A stretch of 64,000 bases of DNA from Metabacillus sp. B2-18. Its GTDB lineage: Bacteria > Bacillota > Bacilli > Bacillales > Bacillaceae. The stretch covers positions 347,501 to 411,500 of the forward strand of contig NZ_CP088245.1 in the NCBI RefSeq assembly GCF_021117275.1, read 5' to 3'. This document shows positions 20,568-30,349 of this stretch, one piece after another (within the stretch, counting starts at the first letter, position 1; the number at the start of each line of letters is the position of its first letter). The position numbers and the translations under genes were made by a program. Under the pieces are notes generated by a model. It saw nothing but the letters and a program-made list of their open reading frames with translations, ran no database searches and was not told where the DNA came from.

Positions 20568-21407
20568 ATGAAGCAAGGTAAAATACGCTATACATTCTCT
20601 TCCTTTGACAAATCATTACCTTTATTTATTGAGAGTATTGGCTATAATCCACAAGAAGAAGATTTTGCTCGACCAGAAGGATATCCATATTTTCATTGGT
20701 TGCAAACAGTAAGAGGGGAAGGGACTTTTTCATTTTTAGGGGAAAGACATTTATTGACACCCGGAAGAGGCATTTTATTAACACCTTTCACTCCTCATTC
20801 TTATTACTCCACGCACACAGAGTGGTCAACTTTATATATAACATTTGGAGGCGCTTCAGCTGAGTCTATATTAAATTCTTTGGACATAAATTTTAATGCG
20901 TTATATTCAGAATCAAAAGAATTACCGTTTTCTAAACAGGTTGAAGGGATATTAAAAAATGTCGAAAGAGATACAGAATTTTCGAAGCTGGATCTATCAA
21001 GTGATTTATATAGTTTTATTATTATGCTAAAGAAATATGGAAAACTTAAGAATCAACAATCATTATCAAATAATTATGATAAGGTAAGGCCGGTTGTTGA
21101 GTGGTTAGAGCATGTTTATCAAGAAAATATCGGGCTTAATGAGATGGCTAAAAAAGCAAATATGAGTCCGCAAAATTTAAGTGCTTTATTTAGGAGTACA
21201 TTCGGTACAAGCCCATATTCTTTTCTTATTAACCTTAGAATTCGTGAAGCAAAGAAGAAATTAGTATCTAATTCAGAACAGTCACTAAAGGAAATTGCCA
21301 GTTCAATTGGTTTTAACGATGTTAGTCATTTTGTGGCAACGTTTAGAAGAGTAGAAGGAATAACCCCGAAGAAATATCGAAACTTATACAATGAAAAGCT
21401 AATGTAA
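20568..21407 (+). CDS. AraC-family transcriptional regulator, probable control of the galactan locus
   Basis: The N-terminal cupin-like sensing domain (FHWLQTVRGEGTFSFLGERHLLTPGRGILLTPFTPHSYY) is followed by two helix-turn-helix motifs (IGLNEMAKKANMSPQNLSALFRSTFG and LKEIASSIGFNDVSHFVATFRRVEGITPKKYR). This is the arrangement of sugar-responsive AraC activators. GGGAGGGG is five bases before ATG 20568. It follows the gan genes on the same strand and is the only regulator in the locus; B. subtilis uses a LacI-type GanR instead. Activation of ganS-A is an inference from position. Confidence 0.88.
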   Translation: MKQGKIRYTFSSFDKSLPLFIESIGYNPQEEDFARPEGYPYFHWLQTVRGEGTFSFLGERHLLTPGRGILLTPFTPHSYYSTHTEWSTLYITFGGASAESILNSLDINFNALYSESKELPFSKQVEGILKNVERDTEFSKLDLSSDLYSFIIMLKKYGKLKNQQSLSNNYDKVRPVVEWLEHVYQENIGLNEMAKKANMSPQNLSALFRSTFGTSPYSFLINLRIREAKKKLVSNSEQSLKEIASSIGFNDVSHFVATFRRVEGITPKKYRNLYNEKLM

Positions 21408-21418
21408 AAGAACATAAT

Positions 21419-21454
21419 AAAGGAGGAAAGGAATTTAAGGCCTTTCCTCCTTTT
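21419..21454 (+). terminator. Terminator of the AraC-type gene
   Basis: AAAGGAGGAAAGG pairs with CCTTTCCTCCTTT, loop of nine bases, then TTTT. The right arm touches the stop codon of the minus-strand gene that follows. Confidence 0.9.
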
Positions 21455-21787
21455 ATGTTTGGAGGATTCGTTTCATCTGTACAATTTTTGTGCTTGTAAT
21501 ATCATTGCATTTTGGTAAATATCGCTTTAAGAATGGTAGAATAGCGTTTACATATTCTTCAACATTTTTATTTTGATGATCCTCTGGAATGTATAAACAG
21601 AACTTTGCTAGTACATTTGTTTCAAGAGCTTGATTTTTCGATTTATCTGTGGATCAGAAATGGAGACAATTTTTTCTGTGATAATTTCGTTTGAAAGATT
21701 CATCAACATGTTTGTTACCAATTGTTCATAATTTTCTTTTATGTTTAATCGTAGAACACACTCTGCATAGGTAATTACTTCAATCAT
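21453..21787 (-). pseudogene. Hypothetical protein, frameshifted
   Basis: From ATG 21787 (GGAGGGG six bases upstream) the protein reads MIEVITYAECVLRLNIKENY...EKIVSISDPQI and then meets a stop. A different frame on the same strand continues SKNQALETNVLAKFCLYIPE...VNAILPFLKRYLPKCNDITSTKIVQMKRILQT to 21453, with clearly protein-like composition. One base is missing near 21641-21645, where ATAAATCG should probably read ATAAAATCG. The intact product would be about 110 residues, helical and soluble. I do not recognise the family. Confidence 0.6.
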
Positions 21788-21970
21788 CAAGATCCCCTCC
21801 GACACTTTGTCTACTGCTTATTATACTATATATTGAAGCATTTTCTAACAAAAAAGAAAAAAGTGATAACGTTTCTCACCTCTTTTTTATTTGTTGGTAA
21901 TTATCGGGAAAATATATAGGTATGCCACTAAGCAGTGAAAAATATTATCTCTAGTATGTATACAATATAT

Positions 21971-21997
21971 TAAAATAGCAGGTTAATTATCCGATAT
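21971..21997 (+). promoter_or_regulatory. Sigma-D-type promoter of the chemoreceptor gene
   Basis: TAAA (21971-21974), 15 bases, then TCCGATAT (21990-21997) match the Bacillus sigma-D consensus TAAA-N15-GCCGATAT at 11 of 12 positions, 58 bases before the start codon. Sigma-D controls motility and chemotaxis genes, which fits the product. Confidence 0.75.
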
Positions 21998-22054
21998 AAT
22001 AAATAGATTTATATGAGCTTACTTATAAATTATGAAGACTAGGAGAGTACATCT

Positions 22055-24031
22055 GTGAGATTAGCAATAAAAAATACAATCGTTATTAGTGTGTTAATTA
22101 CAATTTCAATGATTAGCATCTCGGTATTTGGCTATATGAAGGCAAAGGATATCATTTATGATAGATTTGAAGACCAAGCATATAGTCAGCTTGAGTCAGT
22201 TAAAGCAAATATTGATATTTGGATTAAAGGGAAGCAGGAAACGATGCAGTACATAGCCGAAGCAGGTGGATTAAAAGTGGGAAATGTGGAAGAAGCTGAC
22301 TCGCTAGGTACTAGAATCGCAGAAAGATTGGATAATCCAGATGCATTTGCCTTTATGGATGCTGCAGGATTTCTTTATCTTGGAGGAGCGAAAATCCCTG
22401 TTTCAGATTATGAACATTATAAAGGTGGAATGAGTGAGCTTACAAAAACTTATAATCCAGTTCCATCTCAAACACCGAGCTTAAATGGAGCTCCAATTGT
22501 TTTATCATCATCACCAATATACGGAAATGACGGAAAGGTTGTTGGGGTTGCTTCGGGTGGCCATCAAATTGAAAGTTTAATGAATATTATTTCGAACGTG
22601 TCTTTAGGTGAAAGTGGATATGTCACGATTTTCACAAAGGATGGAACGATTGTTGCGGGGCAAAATAAAGAAGATGTTCTTAATAAAAAAATGGCAGACT
22701 ATAAAAATAGTGACTTGGACAAGTTAGTTGATACAAGTATGAATGGTGAAACTGGTGTAATCGAGACTGATATTAACGGTGAAAACAGTTTGGTTTTCTA
22801 CAGTAAGGCATCAGAAATGGACTGGGGGATCATGATTTCAGTACCAACAAAAGAAGCTTACGCTGATGCGCAGTCACTGTTGAATTATTTCATTGCTATT
22901 ACTGTTATTTTTATCTTAATAAGTGCTGTTATTAATTATTTTATTAATAATAATTCGTTAAAGCCGATAAAAGAGGTTAATGAGAAAATTGAAGAGCTTG
23001 CTAATAATGAGGGAGACTTAACGCAAAGATTAAATATAAATAGAAGAGATGAAGTAGGTAAATTAGCAACTAACTTTAATGCATTATTAGATAGTTTACA
23101 AGATTTAATGGGTGGAATTCTTAACAAGGGCAAAGTTGTTTCAGAAAGTACGCTCATTTTATCAGAGAGCGCGGAAGAGATGGTGCAAACAACTGGTATT
23201 GTTACAGAAAATGTGCAACAAGCAGCAGAGCTTTCTACCGAACAAGAAAGAGGAAACAAAAAGAATCTGGAATCTATAAATGATATCACAAAAGGTGTGT
23301 CAGACATTAAAGACCACTCTTCTGTTGTTTCAGTTAAAACAAAGAATGCATATAAAGAAGTTGAGGAGGCAAATGAACAAATAAAAACATTGATGCATCA
23401 GATGACTGATATTCAAAAGTCTGTTCAAAGTTCATCTATGATTGTCAAGAAGTTAGGTAACAGATCTTCTGAAATTGGCAATATTGTTGAGATGATTACT
23501 GATATTACAGCCCAAACCAATTTACTCGCCCTAAATGCTTCAATCGAGGCTGCTAGAGCAGGTGAACATGGAAAAGGCTTCGCAGTTGTGGCAAATGAAG
23601 TGAAAAAACTAGCAGAGCAATCTGCTCAATCAGCTAATCAAATTTCTGAGTTAGTAAATGAAATATTAGCTGAAACTTCACATGCTGTTGTGCAAATAGA
23701 ATCGAGTACAGATCAGTTTGGAACAGGAATGCAAAAGTTAGAAGGAGTAAATGACCGCTTACAGCTTGTGCATCAATCCTCTGAAGAGAGTTCATATGAA
23801 GTTGACAAGATTTTCATTGAAATTGAAAATCTGCTTTCGAAAGTTAAAGATGTGGAACATGTTATTAAAGACAATTCTCAGAAATCAATGGAGTCATCAA
23901 ACTATATTCGCGAAGTTGCTGCTTCTTCAGAAGAACAGCTACTATCTATTCAAGATATTACGACTTCTATTGAAAAGACAGCCCAATTTGGCGAAGAATT
24001 AAGAGAGTTACTGAATCGATTTAAGATATGA
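22055..24031 (+). CDS. Methyl-accepting chemotaxis protein with dCache sensor
   Basis: This 658-residue membrane chemoreceptor has a first TM segment at about residues 8-28 and an extracellular double-Cache domain (about 35-275, with [20 protein letters not shown] and [18 protein letters not shown]). A second TM at about 285-300 leads to HAMP ([18 protein letters not shown]) and the signalling domain, with the hairpin tip [47 protein letters not shown]. It should detect a small molecule and control CheA. The start is GTG 22055 with AGGAG nine bases upstream. A sigma-D-like promoter precedes it. The gene is monocistronic. Confidence 0.93.
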   Translation: MRLAIKNTIVISVLITISMISISVFGYMKAKDIIYDRFEDQAYSQLESVKANIDIWIKGKQETMQYIAEAGGLKVGNVEEADSLGTRIAERLDNPDAFAFMDAAGFLYLGGAKIPVSDYEHYKGGMSELTKTYNPVPSQTPSLNGAPIVLSSSPIYGNDGKVVGVASGGHQIESLMNIISNVSLGESGYVTIFTKDGTIVAGQNKEDVLNKKMADYKNSDLDKLVDTSMNGETGVIETDINGENSLVFYSKASEMDWGIMISVPTKEAYADAQSLLNYFIAITVIFILISAVINYFINNNSLKPIKEVNEKIEELANNEGDLTQRLNINRRDEVGKLATNFNALLDSLQDLMGGILNKGKVVSESTLILSESAEEMVQTTGIVTENVQQAAELSTEQERGNKKNLESINDITKGVSDIKDHSSVVSVKTKNAYKEVEEANEQIKTLMHQMTDIQKSVQSSSMIVKKLGNRSSEIGNIVEMITDITAQTNLLALNASIEAARAGEHGKGFAVVANEVKKLAEQSAQSANQISELVNEILAETSHAVVQIESSTDQFGTGMQKLEGVNDRLQLVHQSSEESSYEVDKIFIEIENLLSKVKDVEHVIKDNSQKSMESSNYIREVAASSEEQLLSIQDITTSIEKTAQFGEELRELLNRFKI

Positions 24032-24056
24032 TGTTTTAATGACAGGGTGAGAAGAG

Positions 24057-24440
24057 ATGAAGGCTATCATTGAGTTCAACAGTGGCGAAGATGGTCTTCA
24101 GAGGGGAGATGAAGACTATTATTGAGTGCGAAAGTGGCGAAGATGGTCTTCATGAGAGAGATGAAGACCATTATTGAGTGCGAAAGTGGTGAGAGATGAA
24201 GACCATTATTGAGTGCGAAAGTGGTGGAGATGGTCTTCATGAGAGAGATGAAGACCATTATTGAGTGCGAAAGTGGTGGAGATGGTCTTCATGAGAGAGA
24301 TGAAGACCATTATTGAGTGCGAAAGTGGTGGAGATGGTCTTCATGAGAGAGATGAAGACCATTATTGGGTGCGAATGTGTTGGGAATGGTCTTCATAAGA
24401 GTAATGAAGCCCATTATTGGATCTAACAACAAAAAAGATC
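24057..24440. repeat. 52-bp tandem repeat with internal hairpin, eight units
   Basis: ATGAAG-type unit starts occur at 24057, 24109, 24161, 24196, 24248, 24300, 24352 and 24404. The spacings are 52, 52, 35, 52, 52, 52 and 52, so one unit has lost 17 bp. Each full unit reads ATGAAGACCAT...ATGGTCTTCAT, a perfect 11-bp inverted repeat able to form a stem within the unit, with TTATTGAGTGCGAAAGTGG in its loop. End units are more diverged than the middle ones, as expected for arrays spreading by unequal exchange. It starts 25 bases after the chemoreceptor stop, so it lies in its 3' untranslated region. Confidence 0.93.
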
Positions 24441-24449
24441 TTCATAAAG

Positions 24450-24478
24450 GTACTTGCATATTTGCAGGTGCTTTTTTG
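24450..24478 (+). terminator. Terminator after the 52-bp array
   Basis: GTACTTGCA pairs with TGCAGGTGC (two or three G-T pairs), followed by six T. It could end transcripts that read through the repeat from the chemoreceptor gene. Confidence 0.7.
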
Positions 24479-24751
24479 TTACTATGAATACTTTCCTCAT
24501 ATATTAATCGCTTACATAAATTAATAAAATGAGTAATTATATAACGTGTATAATAATTAGAATATTTAAATATTTAAGACTTTTTAAAATTAAACAAAAA
24601 GTATTGTAATATATCAAAAAACTCACTATAATACTACTTATCGAAAAGACAGTTGTCTTTGTGCAGTGGAATATATTTCTGGAAGTCCATTTTAAGAATA
24701 ACAAGGTAATAGATTTTAAAAGGATTTTCAATTTTATAGTGGGGGATTATT
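24479..24751. other. AT-rich leader region of sstT
   Basis: No gene is seen. With the repeat array it makes a gene-free stretch of 720 bases. I looked for a T-box or other riboswitch and found none. Confidence 0.4.
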
Positions 24752-25990
24752 GTGAAAAATTTATTGGAAAACTGGAATCGGTTGAGTCTAGTTAAACAAA
24801 TCATTGTCGTCTTACTCATTGGAATTATCTTGGCTGTTACAATTCCAGATGTAGCACAGCCTGTTGTTATTTTAGGTTCTTTATTTGTAGGTGCTTTAAA
24901 GGCGATCGCACCTGTTTTAGTTCTTTTCTTAGTTATGTCTGCGATCACTCAGCATAAAAGTGGTCAGCAAACAAATATGAAATCGATCGTAGTACTGTAT
25001 CTTGTTGGAACGTTTTTAGCAGGATTAGTGGCAGTTATTGCAAGTTTCATCTTCCCGGTCGGCTTAACACTAGCGAATAGTCCTGAGGGTTTCACAGCTC
25101 CAGGTGGTGTGTCAGAAGTTCTTAAAACGTTGCTTTTAAACATAGTGGATAATCCGGTTAATGCTATTGCCAATTCAAACTATATTGGGATCTTAACGTG
25201 GGCTATTCTAGTCGGTTTAGCATTAAGAAGTGCACCTGAAACGACAAAAACAATGATCTCTAACTTCTCTGAGGCAGTATCTAAAATTGTAACTTGGGTG
25301 ATTAAGTTCGCTCCGTTAGGTATCATGGGTCTAGTATTTGAATCAATTTCAACAAATGGAATTGACTCATTATTAAGCTATGGAAAATTACTTGCTGTTT
25401 TACTAGGATGTATGGCTTTTGTTGCATTAGTTGTTAATCCAATTATTGTGTTTTTAGCTATAAGACAAAATCCGTATCCACTAGTTTTGAAATGTATAAA
25501 GGAAAGTGGAATTACAGCTTTCTTTACTCGTAGTTCTGCAGCAAATATCCCTGTTAATATGAAATTGTGTGAAAACCTTGGCTTAAATAAGGATAGTTAT
25601 TCAGTATCGATCCCACTAGGAGCAACAATCAATATGGCTGGGGCAGCAGTAACAATTTCCGTATTAACATTAGCGGCAGTTCATACTTTAGGTATTGAAG
25701 TAGATTTTGCTACAGCCTTAATTCTTAGTGTATTGTCAGCTGTATGTGCTTGTGGAGCGTCCGGAGTTGCTGGTGGATCTCTATTACTCATTCCTCTTGC
25801 ATGTAGTTTGTTCGGAATTCCGGCAGAAATTGCGATGCAAGTGGTTGGTGTAGGCTTTATCATTGGTGTTTTACAAGATTCTTTTGAAACTGCTCTTAAC
25901 TCATCAACTGACGCCATTTTTACAGCAGCTGCTGAATTCAAGGAATGGCGTAAAGAAGGCAAGAAAATAGATATTTCAAAAGTAGCATAA
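24752..25990 (+). CDS. sstT: Serine/threonine:sodium symporter SstT
   Basis: This 412-residue member of the dicarboxylate/amino acid:cation symporter family takes up serine and threonine with sodium. It has eight TM helices with two hairpins. The SstT pattern is clear: [20 protein letters not shown] at the N-terminus, [20 protein letters not shown] (hairpin 1), [30 protein letters not shown], and [23 protein letters not shown] (hairpin 2). The start is GTG 24752, with GGGGGA seven bases upstream. The downstream terminator shows a single-gene unit. Confidence 0.94.
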   Translation: MKNLLENWNRLSLVKQIIVVLLIGIILAVTIPDVAQPVVILGSLFVGALKAIAPVLVLFLVMSAITQHKSGQQTNMKSIVVLYLVGTFLAGLVAVIASFIFPVGLTLANSPEGFTAPGGVSEVLKTLLLNIVDNPVNAIANSNYIGILTWAILVGLALRSAPETTKTMISNFSEAVSKIVTWVIKFAPLGIMGLVFESISTNGIDSLLSYGKLLAVLLGCMAFVALVVNPIIVFLAIRQNPYPLVLKCIKESGITAFFTRSSAANIPVNMKLCENLGLNKDSYSVSIPLGATINMAGAAVTISVLTLAAVHTLGIEVDFATALILSVLSAVCACGASGVAGGSLLLIPLACSLFGIPAEIAMQVVGVGFIIGVLQDSFETALNSSTDAIFTAAAEFKEWRKEGKKIDISKVA

Positions 25991-25996
25991 AAATAG

Positions 25997-26044
25997 AAAG
26001 CACTTCATTGTAGCAAAAGAGCTAGCAGTGAGGTGCTTTTTTAA
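25997..26044 (+). terminator. Terminator of sstT
   Basis: AAAGCACTTCA pairs with TGAGGTGCTTT, then a T-run. Confidence 0.85.
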
Positions 26045-26170
26045 TTGGGGTTCCTTTTACCTCTGTGCGACGGTCATAAAGATCATACATTTAGCTTATA
26101 TTTAAATATACTGATAGTATGATAGATAATAACTGAATCGAAAATGAGTTTAAACTGAGGGAATGAATAC

Positions 26171-28534
26171 ATGAATGAAAAAATAATGTTTGATACTGAT
26201 AAAACTTATCAGAAGGCGGAACGAAAGGCTTTAGATTATTACCAATCTCTTTATGAGCAAATCACCCGCAAAACCTATATTCCTGCTTTAACAAAAGATT
26301 TTCAAACCTGGAAGCAAAACCATGTTTACCGAAAATCACTATTCTCTGTTTTTACACGTAAAAATAACAAGCCAGAGGCACAGGATTATGACATTTATAT
26401 TCAATGGCTCAAATATACAGGCAAGCTAACTCCCTACCTAGAACGCAGCATTTCTTACCTTTTTTTGCGTGATCTAGGAAAAGACTTAAGTTCAACTAAA
26501 ACACAGGAAAGAGTTAACCGAGTAGTTAAAAGTTTAACAAAACATCTAACGAAAAAAACAGATAAGACAGATACGTTCAACATGGCTGGATTATACCGAA
26601 TAGCTCAAAAGGAAAGCATTGAAACGACCATGATCTGGCTCGTCAATAAGTTAAAGACAGTAACATCAAATATTCCTGAGGAAATTGACCCTGAGCAAGC
26701 ACGGAGAAAGTTAATAAAAATCATTGCAGGGGTTGTCATGCATGTTGTGGAAGAAATGGATGATGGGGTTGAACCTACTGAACGTGCTCAGAAACTCGAT
26801 CAAGCCATTCGCTTAGGGTATTGTTATGGTTTAACTTATCCTTTTGTTGATGATTTGCTTGATGTAAATCTTTTATCGCTTGAGGAAAAGAAGAGATATT
26901 CAAACTTGATACGAACAACACTTATCACTGGTTCTGTGCCAGAACTAGGGCAATGGGACGGAAATAATGCAGGGTTACTACAATATATTCATTCAGAACT
27001 ACGAGAAGCCTTTGAATATATTAAAGGAAATCAGCAATCGGAAAATGTGCAGTCATTTTTGGAGCAAGCATATATATTTTTTCAATCACAGGAAGTGGAC
27101 CGTGTAAAGGACCTTTCTAACCCAGATTACACAAATGAAGACCTTTATATTCCAGTTATTCTAAAATCCGCATCTTCGCGATTAATTGTTCGTTCTGTTC
27201 TTAGTGCCTCTGAAGACGAGGGTTTCAATGATCGAACATATTATTATGGAATTTACAATCAGCTTGCTGATGATTTCGCTGACATGTTTGATGACTTAGA
27301 GGCAGGTGCTGTTACTCCTTATACGTATTATTTGAAATATCATGTTCAACGTCCCGACCTTATTAATCCGTTTGAATTATATTGGACGGTTATATCAAAC
27401 TTGATTCACAATGTGTACAAATCAGATTCGAAAACACGCGAGGTTATCCTTAATCGAGCAATAAATGGGTTAAAACGATATAAAAGTAAATTGGGAACTG
27501 AAAAATATAATGAAGTGATGGAGTTATTTTCACCTGATTCTTCAAGTTTTACACAGCTTATTCAGAAGATGGTGAAAAAAGCAGATGATGTAGATTTCTT
27601 TGATAAGCTGCTACGCGACCATATGTTGAATAATATGAGAAATGAGCGGAATGAACAGGAAGAATTTTTAGAAACAATTAAATTTGTTCGTAATCAACTA
27701 AATGATACATTACATGTTTCTCAGAGTGATGAAGAGGTGAATAGTTCCATTGTTGAGGCTGCAAACTATAGTCTTGAAGGTGATGGAAAGCGATTGAGGC
27801 CTATTGTTACTTGGGTAATGGCAATTAAGGTATACGGTTTAGATCAATCTGTGATCATGCCATTACTTAAATCATTAGAATACATGCATACAGCGTCTTT
27901 AATCTTTGACGATCTTCCATCACAGGATAATGCATCGATTCGAAGGGGGCGTCAAACACTGCATCAGGCTTATAATACTGCTATTGCCGAACTAACCGGT
28001 CTTTTTTTAACCCAGAAAGCGACCTGGGAACAAGCATCACTTAAAAAATTTGATCCAAATACTGTCCTGAAATTAATACAATATTCCTCATATATGACAG
28101 CCGAGATGTGCAAGGGACAGGCAATGGACTTAGAATCGAAAGGCAAGCCGTTATCTCTAGATCAATTAAATCTAATGTGCTTTTATAAAACTGGAATGGC
28201 ATTCGAAGCATCTATTATTATGCCAGCGATCCTAGCACATGCTGATGAGACAGAAATAGAGGTGTTAAAGAAATATGCGTATCATGCGGGTATTGCTTTT
28301 CAGATTAAGGATGATTTACTCGACTTTGAAGGAGATCCTGCACTGCTTGGAAAAACAGTTGGAAAAGATAGAGAAAATCAAAGTTCAACATTTGTGTCAA
28401 TCTTGGGCCAAGAAGAAGCTAGAAAAAAGATGTGGGAACATTACTGTCAAGCAATCGAAGTTCTACAGAAAATACCACGAGACATTCCTTTTCTAAAGCA
28501 TTTTTTGAATTATATAATCAACCGAGATCATTGA
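26171..28534 (+). CDS. Large two-domain prenyl-synthase-like protein
   Basis: This is 787 residues, more than twice a normal polyprenyl diphosphate synthase. Residues about 500-787 form an IspA/GGPP-synthase-like domain: GKRLRP (539-544), first Asp-rich motif FDDLPSQDN with Asp580, Asp581 and Asp586, RRGRQTLHQAYNTA, and second Asp motif IKDDLLDFEGD (714-718) followed by LGKTVGKDREN. The usual AYNTA..LAGDALL segment is altered to ELTGLFLTQKATW. Residues 1-490 are an all-helical region with its own acidic motifs, YPFVDDLLD (224-231) and LADDFADMFDDLEAG (366-379), resembling the metal-binding sites of isoprenoid synthases. There is no signal or TM. It may be a prenyl transferase fused to a terpene-synthase-like domain. 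The reaction is unknown. Confidence 0.7.
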   Translation: MNEKIMFDTDKTYQKAERKALDYYQSLYEQITRKTYIPALTKDFQTWKQNHVYRKSLFSVFTRKNNKPEAQDYDIYIQWLKYTGKLTPYLERSISYLFLRDLGKDLSSTKTQERVNRVVKSLTKHLTKKTDKTDTFNMAGLYRIAQKESIETTMIWLVNKLKTVTSNIPEEIDPEQARRKLIKIIAGVVMHVVEEMDDGVEPTERAQKLDQAIRLGYCYGLTYPFVDDLLDVNLLSLEEKKRYSNLIRTTLITGSVPELGQWDGNNAGLLQYIHSELREAFEYIKGNQQSENVQSFLEQAYIFFQSQEVDRVKDLSNPDYTNEDLYIPVILKSASSRLIVRSVLSASEDEGFNDRTYYYGIYNQLADDFADMFDDLEAGAVTPYTYYLKYHVQRPDLINPFELYWTVISNLIHNVYKSDSKTREVILNRAINGLKRYKSKLGTEKYNEVMELFSPDSSSFTQLIQKMVKKADDVDFFDKLLRDHMLNNMRNERNEQEEFLETIKFVRNQLNDTLHVSQSDEEVNSSIVEAANYSLEGDGKRLRPIVTWVMAIKVYGLDQSVIMPLLKSLEYMHTASLIFDDLPSQDNASIRRGRQTLHQAYNTAIAELTGLFLTQKATWEQASLKKFDPNTVLKLIQYSSYMTAEMCKGQAMDLESKGKPLSLDQLNLMCFYKTGMAFEASIIMPAILAHADETEIEVLKKYAYHAGIAFQIKDDLLDFEGDPALLGKTVGKDRENQSSTFVSILGQEEARKKMWEHYCQAIEVLQKIPRDIPFLKHFLNYIINRDH

Positions 28535-28619
28535 GGATAATAACGTCTATAAAAGCAGACAATATGGATATGTGTGAACAACGAAAAGAAAAATATATAT
28601 AAGGTAAAAAGGAGATCAC

Positions 28620-30089
28620 ATGACAAAGGAACAAGACTTAAAAACAGGTTGGAAAATAGACAATAGCTATGCGCGCCTGCCAAAAAAGTTTTTTACTGAA
28701 CAAAAGCCAACTCCTGTTAGCAATCCTGAGTTAATCATACAGAATGATCAGCTAGCATCATCGCTAGGTCTGAATGTCGAAGAGTTACGAAGTCATGAAC
28801 AAGTAGAGGTTTTTGCAGGTAACCGAATTCCAGAAGGTTCAACACCTCTAGCACAAGCATATGCGGGACATCAATTCGGTCATTTAAACATGTTGGGAGA
28901 TGGTCGTGCAGTTCTGCTTGGGGAACAATTAACACCTCAAGATGAGCGGGTTGATATCCAACTTAAAGGCTCAGGAAGAACACCTTATTCACGAGGTGGA
29001 GATGGAAGGGCTGCGCTTGGCCCAATGCTTCGAGAATACATTATTAGTGAAGCGATGTATGCCTTAGGAATACCGACTACGAGAAGTTTAGCTGTAATAA
29101 CAACTGGTGAGAATATTCTCCGAGAAACAGAACTTCCCGGTGCCATTTTAACTCGTGTTGCTGCAAGTCATATTCGTGTTGGAACGTTCCAATTTGCTGC
29201 ACAATTGGGAACAGATGAGGAGCTTCAAGCTCTCGCTGATTATACAATAGAGCGACATTATCCGGATATTGAAAGAGATGATAACAGGTATCTTTCATTG
29301 CTTCAACAAATGATACAAAGGCAAGCTTCATTAATTGCAAAGTGGCAACTTGTTGGTTTTATCCATGGAGTAATGAACACTGATAATATGACAGTTAGTG
29401 GAGAAACGATTGATTATGGTCCTTGTGCCTTTATGGATACGTATGATCCTGAAACTGTTTTTAGCTCAATTGATGTTCAGGGCCGTTATGCCTATGGTAA
29501 CCAACCATTCATAGGTGGATGGAATTTAGCACGATTTGCCGAATCTCTTATCCCGCTAATTCATGAAGATCAAGATAAAGCAGTTGAAATAGCTCAGGAA
29601 GAAATATCTAAATATATGGACATTTATGAAACAAATTGGCTTAGAGGAATGAGAGCTAAGTTAGGTCTTTTTTCTGAAGAAAAAGACGATAAAACATTAA
29701 TTGAAGACCTTCTTACCTTAATGCAGAAGCATAAGGCGGATTATACAAATACCTTTGTTGCTTTAACGTTCGACAAACTGGACGGAATGGAGCTTTTCCG
29801 TTCTTCTGAATTTGAACAGTGGAAAGAGCGTTGGCATGAAAGATTAAGTAAGCAAAAAGAACCTAAAGTAGAATCACAAAAGTTAATGAGGGATCATAAT
29901 CCTGCAGTAATTCCTCGTAACCATCGTGTGGAAGAAGCACTGGAAGCTGCGGTAAAACATGGGGATTATACTGTAATGGAAAGATTATTAGATGCTCTTA
30001 CCAAACCTTTTGCACACACTACTCAACAGGAAAAATACTGCAGTCTGCCTCCTTCAGGTCAGCCTTACCGGACTTATTGTGGGACTTGA
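28620..30089 (+). CDS. selO: Protein adenylyltransferase SelO (YdiU family)
   Basis: SelO is a pseudokinase-fold enzyme that transfers AMP from ATP to Ser/Thr/Tyr of proteins, linked to oxidative stress. Conserved blocks are [69 protein letters not shown], and [22 protein letters not shown] with the catalytic/metal residues. The C-terminus [16 protein letters not shown] shows that the gene is complete at 489 residues, with a Cys at the position where animal homologues carry selenocysteine. AAAGGAG precedes ATG. It follows the prenyl-synthase-like gene by 85 bases. Confidence 0.95.
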   Translation: MTKEQDLKTGWKIDNSYARLPKKFFTEQKPTPVSNPELIIQNDQLASSLGLNVEELRSHEQVEVFAGNRIPEGSTPLAQAYAGHQFGHLNMLGDGRAVLLGEQLTPQDERVDIQLKGSGRTPYSRGGDGRAALGPMLREYIISEAMYALGIPTTRSLAVITTGENILRETELPGAILTRVAASHIRVGTFQFAAQLGTDEELQALADYTIERHYPDIERDDNRYLSLLQQMIQRQASLIAKWQLVGFIHGVMNTDNMTVSGETIDYGPCAFMDTYDPETVFSSIDVQGRYAYGNQPFIGGWNLARFAESLIPLIHEDQDKAVEIAQEEISKYMDIYETNWLRGMRAKLGLFSEEKDDKTLIEDLLTLMQKHKADYTNTFVALTFDKLDGMELFRSSEFEQWKERWHERLSKQKEPKVESQKLMRDHNPAVIPRNHRVEEALEAAVKHGDYTVMERLLDALTKPFAHTTQQEKYCSLPPSGQPYRTYCGT

Positions 30090-30169
30090 GCGGTGAGAGT
30101 AGAGGAATTGATAGGGAGCTTGTCATTCAGATGATTATGAACGACAAAAGTGAAATAGAAGATAGAAGA

Positions 30170-30200
30170 AATGTCGTTCATCGAGCTTATGAACGACATT
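30170..30200 (+). terminator. Stem-loop after selO
   Basis: AATGTCGTTCAT pairs perfectly with ATGAACGACATT across a 7-base loop, followed by TTC. A second ATGAACGACA copy lies 34 bases before it. The T-run is weak, so this may be a palindromic repeat and not a true terminator. Confidence 0.5.
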
Positions 30201-30275
30201 TTCAATGTAGATAGCTTTTAAAAGGAGTTTAAGTTATCCTATCAAATTATATTTCAACTAAATAAGCAAAAAGAT

Positions 30276-30325
30276 TTGACATTACCAATGCTACTCTAAT
30301 AATATTATCTAGACCGGTTGTTATA
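30276..30325 (+). promoter_or_regulatory. Promoter and LmrA/YxaF-like operator of the lmrA-lmrB pair
   Basis: TTGACA (30276-30281), 18 bases, then TAATAT (30300-30305) form a good sigma-A promoter. Immediately downstream TAGACCGGTTGTTATA (30310-30325) resembles the AGACCGGTCT-type palindrome described for LmrA/YxaF regulators. Its right half is degenerate. Autorepression of the operon is the expected outcome. Confidence 0.6.
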
Positions 30326-30349
30326 ATTTTGTGAGGTGCAAACGTAAAA

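Noticed and set aside
21850..21895. cre site in GATAACGTTTCTC
   Set aside because: It has too many mismatches to the cre consensus, and the surrounding A/T tracts fit a weak terminator better.
24057..24440. CRISPR-like array
   Set aside because: The whole 52-bp unit is repeated, with no unique spacers and no cas genes nearby.
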